DNA from: Mycolicibacter algericus DSM 45454
GTDB lineage: Bacteria; Actinomycetota; Actinomycetes; Mycobacteriales; Mycobacteriaceae
Direction: 5' to 3'
DNA length: 64,000 bases
NCBI RefSeq assembly: GCF_002086455.1
Contig: NZ_MVHC01000011.1
Coordinates: 1 to 64,000, forward strand
The notes beneath the pieces were generated by a model. It was not told the DNA's origin and did no database searches. It saw only the letters and a list, made by a program, of their open reading frames with translations. The position numbers and the translations under genes were made by a program. Every line of letters starts with the position of its first letter. Position 1 is the stretch's first letter. Positions 35,863 through 46,487 of this stretch are shown here, in pieces.

Positions 35863-38800
35863 CTACGAGACAGGCGTTCCGGGGTCTCCGGCCGCGCCTT
35901 TCGATCCGTCGGTCCCGCCGTTGCCGCCGTTCCCGCCGTTGCCGCCAGTACCGCCCTCGGCAGCATTTTCCGATGCGCCGCCGGCGCCACCGGCCCCGCC
36001 AGCGCCGTTGAGAGTTCCGCTGACGCGCGTCCCGCCGTTGCCGCCGTTGCCGCCGTTGCCGCCCTTGGCAGTGAGCCCGTCGCCGTGCTTGATGCTGCCC
36101 AAGCCGCCGTCGCCACCCTTGCCACCGACCGCGTTGTCGGTACCGCCGGTGCCGCCGTTGCCACCGTTGCCGCCAGTAGCGGTGCCGTTGGCGGCGTTCT
36201 GGACAAGGCCCATGCCGCCGGCGCCACCGACGCCGCCCTTGCTGCCGTCGGCGCCGTTGGCGCCACCGTCGCCACCCTCACCACCGGTAGTGGTCCCGGT
36301 GGCAGTTTGGGCGTTGTAGCTCTGCACCCAGGCCATGCCACCCTGGCCGCCCTTGGCGCCGTACCCATCGCCACCACTACCCGCGTGCGTCTCACCGCTG
36401 GCCGACCCGCCGGCCGTACCGGCAGTGTCGACCGAGATGTGGCCCTGGCCGCCGATGCCGCCGATGCCGCCATCATGGCCGGCACCGCCGTCACCACCGA
36501 AGCTGGTGCCCGACGCCTCGCCGCCGTCGTTGAAGGCGATGACATCGCCCAGGCCGCCCTTGCCACCGGTACCGCCGTCGATGCCGTCACCGCCGATACC
36601 GCCGGTAGCTTCACCACTGGCCGTGGAGTTGTTCCCGAGCGCCAGAACCTGCGCCAGCCCACCAAGGCCACCCTTGCCCGCGTCACCGGTGCCGCCGGTG
36701 CCGCCGGTCGCGGTGCCGGTGGCCTCGCTGTCGACTCCGGTTGCCTTGACGTCGGCCCCACCGCCCGCACCACCGGTGCCGCCGTCGTTGCCGCTTCCGC
36801 CTTCGCCACCCTCGGCCGTCGCATCGTGCACCGAGCTGCCGTTCGTCGCAGTCACATTGGCTGCTCCGCCGGCGCCGCCCTTGCCGCCATTGTCGTCACC
36901 GAAGCCGGCGTTGCCGCCCTTCGCGTGACTGTCGGTCACTGTGCTGCCGGTCGTTCCGTCGCTGCCGGTTCCGGTTGCCGTGACGCTCGCCGAACCGCCG
37001 TTCGCCGTGTCGCTGCCATTGCCGCCGTCCACCGTGGTGCCGGAGACCTCACTGCCGTCCTTGACGGTGAGGGTGGCGCCACCTCCCCTACCGGTGCCTG
37101 CACCGCCGTCACCACCTGTGACGTGGGTGTCGGTGACGGTACCGCCACCGGTGACATCGATGCGACCCGAGCCGCCTAGGGCCGTGTCAGAGGTCTGGCC
37201 CGCCGTCACGGTGCTGTCGATGACGTGACCGCCGTCGACCCTGATTCCCGCGCCGGGTCCCTGCGCGTTACCGAGGCTGTCACCGCCGGTGGCGTGGCTG
37301 TTGATGATGGTGTCGCCCTCGCCCCGAGCCGTCATAACGGTGTCAGAAGCCACCTTGCCGTTGACGCCATCAAGACCATCCGCGCCGCGGCCACCTGTGA
37401 CGGTGCTGCCGGAGATCTCGGAGTCCTTACCGAGGGCCTGCATATAGGCATAGCCACCTTGACCGCCGACAACACTGTCGCCGGAGGTGGTCAAGCCGGT
37501 GCCGTCACCGGCGGTACCGGCCTTGGCGATGCCATCGGCGATGGCTCCCTCGTTCAGAGCGCCCACCTGGCCGCTGTAGCCGCGGCCACCGGTGCCACCG
37601 TCGTAGCCGTTGCCACCGTTGCCGCCATAGGCCTCGCCGGTGGCCTTGGCCCCGGTTCCGCCAGCAATCACACTCCCGGTGCCGCCGACGCCGCCGTGGC
37701 CACCGTCGTGGCCGTCGCCGCCGTCACCGCCGTGTGCGGTCCCGTCGACCGACCCGTCATTACCGCCGAGGTTGTACTTTCCGTAGCCGGACTGAAGGTT
37801 GCCATTACCACCGTTGCCGCCGGTGCTGCCACTTCCGTCGGCGTCGCCGCCGTTACCACCGAAACCGTCGCCGGTCGTAGTACCGCCGGTGCCGACTTCC
37901 ATACCTGCGGTCACCTCGGAGCCGCCTCCGGCACCAGCGACGCCACCATTCGTGCCGTGACCACCGTTACCGCCGGTGGCTGTGGCGTCGGTGACGGTGC
38001 CACCCTGGGCCGCCGTGATCACACCGTAGCCGCCGGCACCCCCGGTTCCGTTGGCGCCTGCCTCGTCGTCGTTGATCCCGGATCCCGCCGCACCACCGGT
38101 CGCGTGGCTGTTGATCACCCTGCTGCCGTTGTCGGTCGCGGTGACGCTGGCCGTGCCGCCGATCGCGGAGTCGCTGGCGTCGGTGCCGGTCGCGGAGCTG
38201 CCGGTGATCGACCCGCCATTGCTGGCCGTCACGGTCGCCCCGCCGCCGGCCTGGTCGCCGACGCTGCTGCCCCCGGTAGCGGTGCTGTCCGACACAATGC
38301 CGCCGTTAATGACTGTCACCGCGCCGGTGCCTCCGACCGCACCGACGCCGGTGCCGATGTCGCCGTCGCCGGCACCGCCGTTGCCGCCCTGACCGGTTCC
38401 GAAGGCATTAGACCCGACTCCTGTGGCGCCAACGGTGCCGTTGCCTCCGCCGCCGCCGATACCCGCGTTGGTGGCCTGCCCGCCGTCACCACCGGTAGCG
38501 ACGCCGTGGGCGATGCCGCCACTGAGGCCCTGGATGGAGCCCACCCCGCCAGCGCCGCCGAGGCTGTCCTCGCCGGTGCCCGTAGCACCTCCGCCGCCGG
38601 TGGCCTGACCATAGGAGACACCCCCTTGGGCGGTCAGCTCACCGGAGCCACCAGCACCGCCCTGGCCACCGTCGATACCGGCACCACCGACACCGCCGGT
38701 AGCACTGCTGTTGGTGCCCGTGTCGGTGTCACCGGTGACCGTGCCGTTGTCGGCAACGATGTTGCCCGCGCCACCGATTCCGCCGGTTCCGCCGTTGGTG

Positions 38801-41736
38801 CCGCTGCCGCCGGTGTTGCCGACAGCGTCCGCGTAACCGACGGAACCACCGTTGAGCGCCACGATCCCCGCAGCGCCACCGTCACCGCCGATGCCGCCGT
38901 TTGCGTCACCGGCACCGGCGCTACCACCGGTTGCGCTGCTGTGGGCGATGCTGCTGTTGGGGCCAAGGGCCACGATGCCTGCAGAGCCACCGGTGGAGCC
39001 GTTGCTGCCGACTCCACTGGTGCTACCGGCAGCACCGGCGCTGCCGTCACCACCGGTTGCGATGTTGTCGGTGACGGTGCCGCCATTGAGGCCGATGATG
39101 CCGGCGCCGCCGCCGCCACCACCACCACCGCCGCCCTGGCCTGCGGTCGTACCGTCAGCAGCCGCGCCCGCACCGCCGGCGCCGCCGTTACCGCCGGTCG
39201 CGCCGTCACCGATGGCGCCACCGTCGGCACCGGAACCACCATTGCCGCCGTTGCCGGCAGTGCCTTCACCATCGGTAGCCACCGCGCCACCGTTACCGCC
39301 CGCACCACCATGACCGCCAGTGAAGCTACCGGCGCCACCATCACCACCGGTGCCACCGTCACCGGCAGTGCCGTCGACGGTTGCCCCACCGTCACCGCCG
39401 GTGCCGCCCGACCCACCAGTGGTCAAAGTGGTGGCGAGGCCAATTAGGTCGGTGGTGTCAGCCGGCGCGCCGGTCCCACCGTCGCCGCCGTCACCACCGG
39501 CGCCGGCCCGGCCGTCCTCGGAGCTACCGCCGACGCCACCGTTACCGCCATGGCCACCGGCCAGCGTGCCGTATGGACCGGTGTTGCCCTCGCCGGTGGT
39601 GTCACCTCCGGCGCCACCGTCGCCACCGTTACCGGCGGTGTCAGTTCCCGTCGCGTTGGCGCCGGCGCCACCCTGGCCGCCGTAGCCGCCGTGGCCGGAG
39701 CCCTCGCCACCGGCACCACCGGTACCACCGTTACCACCGACGTGGTCGCCGCCGACCGCACCACCGGTACCGCCGTTACCGCCGGTGCCGCCGTAGACGC
39801 CCTTGCCACCGACGCCACCGTCACCACCGGTGCCGGCGTGGAAGCCGGTCCCACCGTTACCACCGGTGCCACCGGAACCACCCACACCGAACGCGTCGGC
39901 ATGTGCGGGGCTCTTACCGTTGCCGACGAAGTCGCCGTTAACGTCCTTGTACGCGTTGCCACCGACACCACCGGTGCCACCGTTACCGCCGTCACCCTGC
40001 TGGGCGTGCGTGGTGCCATCGGCCTCGAGGCCGCCTTGGCCGCCGTTGCCGCCGTTACCGCCGGTACCGCCGGCCGAGCCGTTGGGGGACAACAGCGCGC
40101 CAACGTCACCGGCAGCACCGGTCGCGCCGTCACCACCGTTACCGCCGACGCCGGCCGCACCAGCAGCCGCATGGCTGCCGTCAACCTCTAGGCCGCCCTT
40201 GCCAGCGTTGCCGCCGACACCGCCGTCGCCACCGTGGGCACCGGCCACCGCATCGGGGTCTGTCGCGGCGTCGTAACCCTGCCCACCGGTACCACCGTTG
40301 CCGCCCTTACCGGCACTGCCGTTGGCGCCGTCGGCGGCGTGGTTGCCGCCACCGGAGTCACCACCGGCGCCACCCTTGCCCGCGTCGCCGCCATCGCCAC
40401 CATTGCCACCGGCACCACCGGTCGTGCTGGTCGCCGTGCCCGCCTTGCCCACGTCGCCGTTGGCGCCGTCACTGCCGCTACCACCGGCACCACCGATACC
40501 GCCAACGCCATGCGTCCCGTCCGTGGAGCCCTCACCGCCAGCACCACCAGCACCGCCGGCACCACCATTGCCACCATCGGTGCCCGGCAAAGCGTCCTCG
40601 TCGGAGGCGGCGTCATAACCGGCACCACCAACACCGCCTTCACCACCGTTACCGCCGACGCCCTGAACAGCGGTCGCACCGCTAGCACCGTTGCTGGCGA
40701 ACCAACCGCCCGCGCCGCCCACACCGGCGGTACCAGCGGCACCACCGGCACCACCTTCGCCACCGTCACCAGCGGCCGTGCCGTCCGGGTCGTCCGCGTC
40801 ACCGGCGGTGCCGGCCGCGCCGTCGCCACCTTCGCCGCCGGTGCCACCGATACCGGCCGCGCCGCCCTTACCACCGGCGCCGAAGAACGTCGAGCCCTTA
40901 CCACCGGCACCACCGTTGCCGCCCTTGCCACCGGTACCACCGTTGGTGCCGTCCGCGCCGGGGGTGCTGCCCGCGACTCCAGCCGCACCGATAGCACCAG
41001 CGCCACCGTCACCACCGTTGCCCGCGGTGCTGAAGAAGCCCCACGTAGCGGCGTCACCGCCATTGCCACCGTTACCTCCGGCGTCACCGCCATTGCCACC
41101 GTCACCACCGGAGCTGAACCAGGAGAACGGTCCGGCGGCACCGCCGTCACCGCCGTCACCTGCTTCGAAGCCGTTGCCGCCGTTACCGCCGTCGCCGCCG
41201 AACAGGCCGGCCTGGCCACCATCGCCACCGTCGTCGCTGTCACCAGTGCCGTCAGCTGTCCAACCGTCGCCACCATTGCCCCAGATCCACCCACCGGCGT
41301 AGCCATCCGGGTGGGCTTCAGTGCCGTCCTGGCCGTTGCCGAACGGCATCAACCAGTTGATGTCGCCCCAGTTGAAGGCGGCGGCCGAACCGGGCAGATC
41401 GGCCACGGCCGAGCCGGCAGCGTTCAGGTCGAGATCGGCCAGCACCGCGTCCCAGGTGCTCTGACTGCCGAGGCCGTCGAAGAAGGCCGACCAACTGGTC
41501 GGGTCCAACACCACCTCCCAGGCGCCCTGATCCCCGAGGTTGGCGCCCAAGCCGGCGACGGCGTCGCCCAGATCCTGACCGAGCAGGTCGATGAGCACGT
41601 CGTCGAAGTCGGCGTGCGCCGGCGCGACCGCGGTCGGGGCCATCCCGAACGCGAGGAACGCACCGACGGCGCTGCCGGCACCAACCACCCGGCTACGACG
41701 ACGACCTTTGGACACACTTTGACGTTGACGAGACAT
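35863..41736 (-). CDS. PGRS-type secreted giant protein (intact paralogue, 1,957 residues)
   Basis: ATG 41736 ([18 protein letters not shown]) is chosen over 41778 because AAGGGG lies ~11 nt ahead and the start matches the paralogue at 35226. Layout: signal [14 protein letters not shown]…PAHA; a conserved ~100-residue domain ([16 protein letters not shown], the [15 protein letters not shown] segment, [10 protein letters not shown]); ~700 residues of GGxGG PGRS; from about residue 870 a region of longer repeats ([40 protein letters not shown]) with Val/Ile-Ala strands, a GGxVxD turn and GGxGG linkers; and a C-terminal cap [18 protein letters not shown] ending DPGTPVS. No PE domain or enzymatic motif. 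Surface or secreted location is inferred. The repeat geometry could form a β-solenoid or polyglycine-type bundle; this is untested. It shares promoter and terminator sequences with the gene downstream of it. Confidence 0.85.
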   Translation of the reverse strand: MSRQRQSVSKGRRRSRVVGAGSAVGAFLAFGMAPTAVAPAHADFDDVLIDLLGQDLGDAVAGLGANLGDQGAWEVVLDPTSWSAFFDGLGSQSTWDAVLADLDLNAAGSAVADLPGSAAAFNWGDINWLMPFGNGQDGTEAHPDGYAGGWIWGNGGDGWTADGTGDSDDGGDGGQAGLFGGDGGNGGNGFEAGDGGDGGAAGPFSWFSSGGDGGNGGDAGGNGGNGGDAATWGFFSTAGNGGDGGAGAIGAAGVAGSTPGADGTNGGTGGKGGNGGAGGKGSTFFGAGGKGGAAGIGGTGGEGGDGAAGTAGDADDPDGTAAGDGGEGGAGGAAGTAGVGGAGGWFASNGASGATAVQGVGGNGGEGGVGGAGYDAASDEDALPGTDGGNGGAGGAGGAGGEGSTDGTHGVGGIGGAGGSGSDGANGDVGKAGTATSTTGGAGGNGGDGGDAGKGGAGGDSGGGNHAADGANGSAGKGGNGGTGGQGYDAATDPDAVAGAHGGDGGVGGNAGKGGLEVDGSHAAAGAAGVGGNGGDGATGAAGDVGALLSPNGSAGGTGGNGGNGGQGGLEADGTTHAQQGDGGNGGTGGVGGNAYKDVNGDFVGNGKSPAHADAFGVGGSGGTGGNGGTGFHAGTGGDGGVGGKGVYGGTGGNGGTGGAVGGDHVGGNGGTGGAGGEGSGHGGYGGQGGAGANATGTDTAGNGGDGGAGGDTTGEGNTGPYGTLAGGHGGNGGVGGSSEDGRAGAGGDGGDGGTGAPADTTDLIGLATTLTTGGSGGTGGDGGATVDGTAGDGGTGGDGGAGSFTGGHGGAGGNGGAVATDGEGTAGNGGNGGSGADGGAIGDGATGGNGGAGGAGAAADGTTAGQGGGGGGGGGGAGIIGLNGGTVTDNIATGGDGSAGAAGSTSGVGSNGSTGGSAGIVALGPNSSIAHSSATGGSAGAGDANGGIGGDGGAAGIVALNGGSVGYADAVGNTGGSGTNGGTGGIGGAGNIVADNGTVTGDTDTGTNSSATGGVGGAGIDGGQGGAGGSGELTAQGGVSYGQATGGGGATGTGEDSLGGAGGVGSIQGLSGGIAHGVATGGDGGQATNAGIGGGGGNGTVGATGVGSNAFGTGQGGNGGAGDGDIGTGVGAVGGTGAVTVINGGIVSDSTATGGSSVGDQAGGGATVTASNGGSITGSSATGTDASDSAIGGTASVTATDNGSRVINSHATGGAAGSGINDDEAGANGTGGAGGYGVITAAQGGTVTDATATGGNGGHGTNGGVAGAGGGSEVTAGMEVGTGGTTTGDGFGGNGGDADGSGSTGGNGGNGNLQSGYGKYNLGGNDGSVDGTAHGGDGGDGHDGGHGGVGGTGSVIAGGTGAKATGEAYGGNGGNGYDGGTGGRGYSGQVGALNEGAIADGIAKAGTAGDGTGLTTSGDSVVGGQGGYAYMQALGKDSEISGSTVTGGRGADGLDGVNGKVASDTVMTARGEGDTIINSHATGGDSLGNAQGPGAGIRVDGGHVIDSTVTAGQTSDTALGGSGRIDVTGGGTVTDTHVTGGDGGAGTGRGGGATLTVKDGSEVSGTTVDGGNGSDTANGGSASVTATGTGSDGTTGSTVTDSHAKGGNAGFGDDNGGKGGAGGAANVTATNGSSVHDATAEGGEGGSGNDGGTGGAGGGADVKATGVDSEATGTATGGTGGTGDAGKGGLGGLAQVLALGNNSTASGEATGGIGGDGIDGGTGGKGGLGDVIAFNDGGEASGTSFGGDGGAGHDGGIGGIGGQGHISVDTAGTAGGSASGETHAGSGGDGYGAKGGQGGMAWVQSYNAQTATGTTTGGEGGDGGANGADGSKGGVGGAGGMGLVQNAANGTATGGNGGNGGTGGTDNAVGGKGGDGGLGSIKHGDGLTAKGGNGGNGGNGGTRVSGTLNGAGGAGGAGGASENAAEGGTGGNGGNGGNGGTDGSKGAAGDPGTPVS

Positions 41737-41793
41737 GACCTGATTCCCCTTAGCTTGCACATAGCGGCGGCACAACAAACGCTGTGTGGGGCT

Positions 41794-41821
41794 ACGTTAA
41801 CGCTAATTCTCGTCGCGTCAA
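41794..41821 (-). promoter_or_regulatory. Promoter of the second PGRS-type gene
   Basis: Minus strand TTGACG, 16-bp spacer, TAACGT. Predicted start of transcription is ~50 nt before ATG 41736. It is conserved in sequence and spacing with 35282–35309. Confidence 0.65.
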
Positions 41822-42741
41822 CCCCGGTGCACAAAGCCGGAATGGCGCGAGTTACCCGCCGGTAATGGGCGTTAACATGGCCTTATAGGCCTGAATCCGC
41901 ACTGTCGTGCCGGCCAAACTTTCTTAGAAACTTTCCTAATTCTCAGAAAAAGATCCCTTGCCCGCTGGGTGTCAGATGCACCTTCTGGCGAGCTGATGCT
42001 GCAGGTCAACGGCTTTTTAGCACTTCGACACTCGCCTGCCCCACTGTCCGTTGCCGCCTCAGGCGGCCGGCCCCGGATGCTGAACACCGCCTCAACCTCA
42101 ATCCCAATTAATTGACGTGTTCGACAATTTAGTACACGTTAGGTGGACTAAATCTCTGCAGCTCCGTCGAGCCGAACAGCGCGAGACGCACAGCCCACTA
42201 AAGGCTTTCTGACGCCACAGCTTGACAGGCGGCGCCATGAAACTAAGCTCGCCATTCACTTAGCTGCGGTAATGATTCTTTTCGGCAATCAGGATGCATG
42301 TTCGACGGTGTCACTGCTTTCAGCCGGGAAAGCGCAGCTCGAACGCATGCGCCGGCCTTGATGCTCGACCCCGCGGGCCGCCGCGCCGTGGACGGCACGG
42401 TTGCTGCGGTCCCGCTCCAGGCCGTTCGATCCCACGTCCTCCATCGCGCTTACGTAGGCGACACAAACTCAGTCTCGTCATAGAAAACGACGGGGGCGGG
42501 GGTCCAGCCTGAGCTCGTGCTGGTAGACGCTGACGGACTCACGTACACGAGAGATCCACCATCACGGGCGCCTCCGCGGGCGTCTTCCTGGGCGTCCGGG
42601 CTGTCGCCTTGGTCACCACTGCCGCTGGGACACGGCGAAGTTTCTGACGACGTCGTCGAGCAGATGCTGTCGCCGTTCCCGGCTACCGCCCCGGACTGCC
42701 CATCCCCGGGGCGGTCGCGATATTATGTACTTATGCACTGT
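41822..42741. other. Intergenic region upstream of the PGRS-type gene and vapBC
   Basis: About 920 bp. The part from 41880 to 42290 is AT-rich for this genome and holds TTTCTTAGAAA (41920–41930), CTTTCCTAATTCTCAGAAA (41931–41949) and GGCCTTATAGGCC near 41880, which could be regulator sites for the PGRS-type gene. From 42300 to 42700 the sequence is GC-rich with short frames of no recognisable product. It may be decayed coding DNA. Confidence 0.4.
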
Positions 42742-42747
42742 TAATAT
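42742..42747 (+). promoter_or_regulatory. -10 box of second vapBC (leaderless type)
   Basis: TAATAT followed by 6 nt and ATG 42754. The 35 bp before the gene are unusually AT-rich (TATTATGTACTTATGC) and may include the operator. Confidence 0.5.
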
Positions 42748-42753
42748 GTATGC

Positions 42754-42981
42754 ATGGCAGTGAAGCGGACAACAATCGAGCTCGACGAGGAGCTGGTGCG
42801 CAAGGCCCAGTCGGTGACCGGCAGCACGCTGCGATCCACGGTGGAATCAGCGTTGCGCCGGCTGATAGCCGAGGCGCAGGGCGAGGCCGACGAGCGGCGG
42901 CGACGGATCACCGAGCACCTGGCGAGCGCGGGCAAGCAGGTCGACACCGATGCGCTGTTGGCTGACCAGGCGTGGCGATGA
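42754..42981 (+). CDS. vapB: VapB-type antitoxin
   Basis: A 75-residue antitoxin. MAVKRTTIELDEELVRKAQ is a ribbon-helix-helix start typical of mycobacterial VapB, followed by SVTGSTLRSTVESALRRLI. The tail DALLADQAWR is the toxin-binding end. The stop overlaps the toxin ATG (ATGA). Confidence 0.9.
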   Translation: MAVKRTTIELDEELVRKAQSVTGSTLRSTVESALRRLIAEAQGEADERRRRITEHLASAGKQVDTDALLADQAWR

Positions 42982-43373
42982 CCCTCTGGCTGCTCGACAA
43001 GAGCGCGCACGTGCGGCTTGTGGGCGGTGCGGCGTTGCCGGACGATATCGACCTGGCCGACGTGGCTCTCTGTGAGATGAGCGAACTCGAGTGGCTGTAC
43101 TCGGCGCGGTCCGGCGCCGACTACGACAGCCAGTCCGCCGCGGTTCGTGACGCCTACCCGGTGCTGTCCGCACCGGCCGACATCTTCGACCGGGTTCGCC
43201 GCCTTCAGCGTGATCTGGCCCATCATCGCGGGATGTGGCATCGAACGCCGTTACCCGACTTGTTCATCGCGGAGACAGCGCTGTACCACGGGGCCGGCGT
43301 CTTGCATCGCGACCGCGATTACCAGCGGATCAGCAAGGTGCGGAGCGACTTTCAGGTCCGCGAACTCCGCTGA
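42978..43373 (+). CDS. vapC: VapC-type PIN-domain toxin
   Basis: A 131-residue PIN-domain RNase. MTLWLLDKSAHVRL has the first catalytic Asp, ALCEMSELEWLYSAR the Glu, and PLPDLFIAETALYHGAGVLHRDRDY the C-terminal acidic residues. ATG 42978 is chosen over GTG 42972 because it overlaps the vapB stop exactly. A terminator hairpin follows at 43417. Confidence 0.9.
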   Translation: MTLWLLDKSAHVRLVGGAALPDDIDLADVALCEMSELEWLYSARSGADYDSQSAAVRDAYPVLSAPADIFDRVRRLQRDLAHHRGMWHRTPLPDLFIAETALYHGAGVLHRDRDYQRISKVRSDFQVRELR

Positions 43374-43416
43374 GCTTGCCATCGCCCGCGGACCTCCCGT
43401 GCTGCCCCGGAAACGA

Positions 43417-43455
43417 CTCAGCACCGGCTGCGCGACTGGCGCAACCGGTGCTGAG
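43417..43455. terminator. Bidirectional terminator between vapC and the membrane-protein gene
   Basis: CTCAGCACCGGCTGCGC (43417–43433) and GCGCAACCGGTGCTGAG (43439–43455) form a 17-bp stem with one mismatch and a 5-nt loop, between two convergent genes. Confidence 0.7.
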
Positions 43456-43480
43456 ATCGGATAACGGATTCTGAAGGGGG

Positions 43481-44041
43481 TTACTCCGGCTGGCAGAGGT
43501 TGTCGAGCACGTCGATCTGACCACGCAGCTGGTCGCGCAGCGGCTGCTGCACCGAGTCGTCCGGCGAGTGCCCGGCCAGGTAGTTGATGCTCAGCGCCTC
43601 CAGCGTGTCGGCCATGTCGCCGACGGCCTTGGACAGGTCATCCGGGGTGGCCGGATTGGCCTCCAGGCGCTGGTGCAGGAACGCACCGCCGGCGAACAAC
43701 GACAGCCGGGCGTTGGTGCCGACCGCCAGGTCACCGGCCAGGTCGCCGGGCACCGGGTTCTGCAGGTTGGTGTTGAACTGGGTGCCTTGGCGCACCACGG
43801 CCTGCGCGTCGCAGATCTTGCCCTTGGCTTCCTGGCGCTGATCGCCGGAGAATTTCTGGCCCGTCGACGGGTAGAACCAGCCGAAGACGGCCAACACGAT
43901 GGCGAGCACCGACAACGCGAGAGCGGCGATCGTCGGCACCGACAGTCCCGAGGACGAAGTGGAAGTTTTCGGAAAACCCGCGGTCTTGGGCTTGGCGGGC
44001 TTGGCCGAAGAGGCGGAATCTGTGGGGGGAGTCTCAGGCAT
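43481..44041 (-). CDS. Single-pass membrane protein of unknown function
   Basis: A 186-residue protein. The N-terminus is Pro/Lys/Ser-rich and cytoplasmic-looking ([16 protein letters not shown]). One transmembrane helix ([21 protein letters not shown]) at ~35–55 is followed by an extracytoplasmic domain of ~130 residues with one Cys near its start (KGKICDAQ) and one at its end (DNLCQPE), which could pair. It resembles small conserved mycobacterial envelope proteins, but I cannot name a family. ATG 44041 has TACGAT 6 nt upstream (leaderless type). Its start is divergent from dprE1 with 78 bp between. Confidence 0.75.
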   Translation of the reverse strand: MPETPPTDSASSAKPAKPKTAGFPKTSTSSSGLSVPTIAALALSVLAIVLAVFGWFYPSTGQKFSGDQRQEAKGKICDAQAVVRQGTQFNTNLQNPVPGDLAGDLAVGTNARLSLFAGGAFLHQRLEANPATPDDLSKAVGDMADTLEALSINYLAGHSPDDSVQQPLRDQLRGQIDVLDNLCQPE

Positions 44042-44047
44042 TGCGCG

Positions 44048-44053
44048 ATCGTA
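44048..44053 (-). promoter_or_regulatory. -10 box of the membrane-protein gene (leaderless type)
   Basis: TACGAT on the minus strand, 6 nt before ATG 44041. Confidence 0.45.
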
Positions 44054-44105
44054 ACGGTAGTCATCCGATTAGTCACGCGGAACCGGTTTGCGGGCGCGTT
44101 GGCGG

Positions 44106-44111
44106 TACCCT
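44106..44111 (+). promoter_or_regulatory. -10 box of dprE1
   Basis: TACCCT, 8 nt before ATG 44120. Predicted transcription start is at or within two bases of the start codon. Confidence 0.45.
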
Positions 44112-44119
44112 CACTTGCG

Positions 44120-45514
44120 ATGTTGAGCACCGAGTTGCAGACGACCACGCGGCGGCTGACGGGTTGGGGCCGCACCGCGCCGAGCGTGGCGCAGGTGCTG
44201 TCCACCCCGGACGTCGAGATCATCGCCAAAGCCGTGGCGCGCGCATCCGATCACGGATCCCTCGCAAACCGGCGCGGCGTGATCGCCCGCGGCCTGGGTC
44301 GCTCCTACGGCGACAACGCCCAGAACGGCGGCGGCCTGGTCGTCGACATGACCGCGCTGAACCGGATCCACTCGATCTCCGCCGATGACGGCGTCGTCGA
44401 CGTCGACGGCGGCGTCAGCCTGGACCAGTTGATGAAGGCCGCCTTGCCGTTCGGCCTGTGGGTACCGGTGCTGCCGGGCACCCGCCAGGTCACCATCGGC
44501 GGCGCAATCGCCTGCGACATCCACGGCAAGAATCACCACAGTGAGGGCAGTTTCGGCAACCATGTGGTGTCCATGGAGTTGCTGACCGCCGACGGTTCCG
44601 TGCGGCATCTGACTCCAGACGGCACCGAGGCCGAGTTGTTCTGGGCCACCGTCGGCGGCAACGGGCTGACCGGGATCATCGTGCGCGCCGTCATCGCGAT
44701 GACCCCCACCGAAACCGCGTACTTCATCAACGACGGCGACAACACCACCACTCTTGAAGAGACCATCGCCTTCCACAGCGACGGCAGCGAGGCCGACTAC
44801 ACCTACTCCTCGGCCTGGTTCGACGCCGTCAGCGCGCCGCCGAAGCTCGGCCGGGCGGCCATCACCCGGGGCCGGTTGGCGCGGCGCGACGAGCTGCCCA
44901 AGAAGCTGGCCCGCGACCCGCTGAAATTCGACGCGCCGCAGCTGATGACGGTGCCTGACATCTTCCCGAACGGGCTGATGAACAAGCTGTCGGCCAGCGT
45001 GATCGGCGAGCTGTACTACCGGCGCGGCGGGCACTACCGCGGCAAGGTGCAGAACCTGACGCAGTTCTACCACCCGCTGGACCTGCTGGGGGAATGGAAT
45101 CGGGCCTACGGCACGGCGGGTTTCGCCCAGTACCAGTTCCTGGTTCCCACCGAGGCGGTCGAGGAGTTCAAGGCGATCATCCGCGACATCCAGGCCAGCG
45201 GGCACTCGTCGGCGCTGAACGTGTTCAAACTGTTCGGACCCGGCAACCAGGCGCCGCTGAGCTTCCCGATGGCCGGCTGGAACGTCGCCATGGACTTCCC
45301 TATGCGGCCCGGGGTCGATGAGTTCCTCAACGGGCTGGACCGCCGGGTGATGGAGTTCGGCGGCCGGCTCTACACCGCCAAGGATTCCCGCACCACCGCG
45401 GAGAATTTCCATGCCATGTACCCGCGCATCGACGAGTGGATTGCGGTGCGCCGCAAGGTCGATCCCGACGGGGTCTTCGCCTCCGACATGGCCCGACGTT
45501 TGGAGCTGCTGTAG
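44120..45514 (+). CDS. dprE1: Decaprenylphosphoryl-β-D-ribose 2'-oxidase DprE1
   Basis: A 464-residue flavoenzyme (M. tuberculosis Rv3790, 461) that oxidises decaprenyl-phosphoryl-ribose as the first half of epimerisation to decaprenyl-phosphoryl-arabinose, the only arabinose donor for arabinogalactan and lipoarabinomannan. Visible: N-terminal [18 protein letters not shown]-binding [41 protein letters not shown] with the catalytic-site His; [12 protein letters not shown]; and [10 protein letters not shown] with the active-site Lys (Lys418 in M. tuberculosis). In [10 protein letters not shown] the Ala (codon GCC, 45287–45289) replaces Cys387, the residue that benzothiazinones bind covalently. 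ATG follows TACCCT by 8 nt. The stop is immediately followed by the dprE2 ATG. Confidence 0.96.
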   Translation: MLSTELQTTTRRLTGWGRTAPSVAQVLSTPDVEIIAKAVARASDHGSLANRRGVIARGLGRSYGDNAQNGGGLVVDMTALNRIHSISADDGVVDVDGGVSLDQLMKAALPFGLWVPVLPGTRQVTIGGAIACDIHGKNHHSEGSFGNHVVSMELLTADGSVRHLTPDGTEAELFWATVGGNGLTGIIVRAVIAMTPTETAYFINDGDNTTTLEETIAFHSDGSEADYTYSSAWFDAVSAPPKLGRAAITRGRLARRDELPKKLARDPLKFDAPQLMTVPDIFPNGLMNKLSASVIGELYYRRGGHYRGKVQNLTQFYHPLDLLGEWNRAYGTAGFAQYQFLVPTEAVEEFKAIIRDIQASGHSSALNVFKLFGPGNQAPLSFPMAGWNVAMDFPMRPGVDEFLNGLDRRVMEFGGRLYTAKDSRTTAENFHAMYPRIDEWIAVRRKVDPDGVFASDMARRLELL

Positions 45515-46291
45515 ATGGTGCTTGACGCCACCGGAAATCCCCAGTCCATCCTGCTGCTCGGCGGTACGTCCGAGATCGGGCTGGCGATCTGCGCGCGCTA
45601 CCTGCGCCACGCCTCGGCGAAGGTGATCCTGGCCTGCCTGCCGGGCGATCCCGGCCGCGACGACGCCGTGGCCGCGATGGAGGCCGCCGGCGCCAAGTCG
45701 GTGCGGGTGATCGACTTCGACGCCCTCGACACCGCCGCTCACCCGGCGATGATCGACGCCGCCTTCAGCGACGGCGATAGCCCCATCGATATCGACGTCG
45801 CCATCGTGGCGTTCGGCATGGACGCCGACGCCGAGGAGCTCTGGCACAACCAGGCCAAGGCCGTGCAGGTCGCCGGGATCAACTACACCGCAGCGGTTTC
45901 GGTCGGTGTGCTGCTGGCGAACAAGATGGGCGCCCAGGGCTTCGGGCAGATCATCGCGATGAGCTCGGTGGCCGGTGAGCGGGTGCGCCGCACCAACTTC
46001 GTCTACGGCTCCACCAAGGCCGGGCTCGACGGCTTCTACCTCGGTCTGGGTGAGGCGCTGCGCGACGACGGGGTTCGGGTTTTGGTGATCCGGCCCGGCC
46101 AGGTGCGCACCCGCTTCTCCGCGCACGTCAAGGAGGCCCCTTTAACCGTCGACAAGGAGGACGTCGCCGAGCTGGCGGTGACCGCGGCCGCCAAGGGCAA
46201 GGAATTGGTGTGGGCGCCAGGGGCTTTCCGCTACGTCATGATGGTGCTGCGCCACGTCCCGCGGGCGATCTTCCGCCGACTGCCCATCTGA
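45515..46291 (+). CDS. dprE2: Decaprenylphosphoryl-2-keto-ribose reductase DprE2
   Basis: A 258-residue short-chain dehydrogenase (Rv3791, 254) that uses NADH to reduce the keto intermediate made by DprE1, giving decaprenyl-phosphoryl-arabinose. The cofactor motif is [13 protein letters not shown] (TGxxxGIG type), the catalytic Ser lies in [10 protein letters not shown] and the YxxxK in YGSTKAG. The C-terminus [25 protein letters not shown] is hydrophobic and basic and probably membrane-associated. No bases separate it from the dprE1 stop, so the two are translationally linked. Confidence 0.95.
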   Translation: MVLDATGNPQSILLLGGTSEIGLAICARYLRHASAKVILACLPGDPGRDDAVAAMEAAGAKSVRVIDFDALDTAAHPAMIDAAFSDGDSPIDIDVAIVAFGMDADAEELWHNQAKAVQVAGINYTAAVSVGVLLANKMGAQGFGQIIAMSSVAGERVRRTNFVYGSTKAGLDGFYLGLGEALRDDGVRVLVIRPGQVRTRFSAHVKEAPLTVDKEDVAELAVTAAAKGKELVWAPGAFRYVMMVLRHVPRAIFRRLPI

Positions 46292-46334
46292 TCCCGGTCG
46301 CCTCCCCTATGCCGCCCACGCCGCACCGCCCCCC

Positions 46335-46394
46335 GCCGAGTGTGCGTTTTGGCATGAAATCACCGGCATATCGCGCCCAAACCGCACACTCGGC
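46335..46394. repeat. REP-like palindrome in dprE2–aftA spacer
   Basis: GCCGAGTGTGCGTTTTGG (46335–46352) and CCAAACCGCACACTCGGC (46377–46394) pair with one mismatch around a 24-nt loop. Its outer arms resemble those of the palindrome at 10587–10648. It may act as a terminator or attenuator between dprE2 and aftA. Confidence 0.65.
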
Positions 46395-46487
46395 GCGCTG
46401 CCACCCCCAGGCGATCGCCCGCTGTCGCTCAAAGGCGGGCAACAGCCACCCCCCCTCCGCCGCCGCCGACTCGACAGGCCGCCGCTG

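Noticed and set aside
17944..41736. PE_PGRS assignment
   Set aside because: Neither giant protein has a PE domain; both start with a basic, hydrophobic export signal and a different conserved domain.
42294..42744. Short plus-strand frames between the PGRS-type gene and vapBC
   Set aside because: No ribosome site, promoter or recognisable protein; left as unassigned intergenic DNA.
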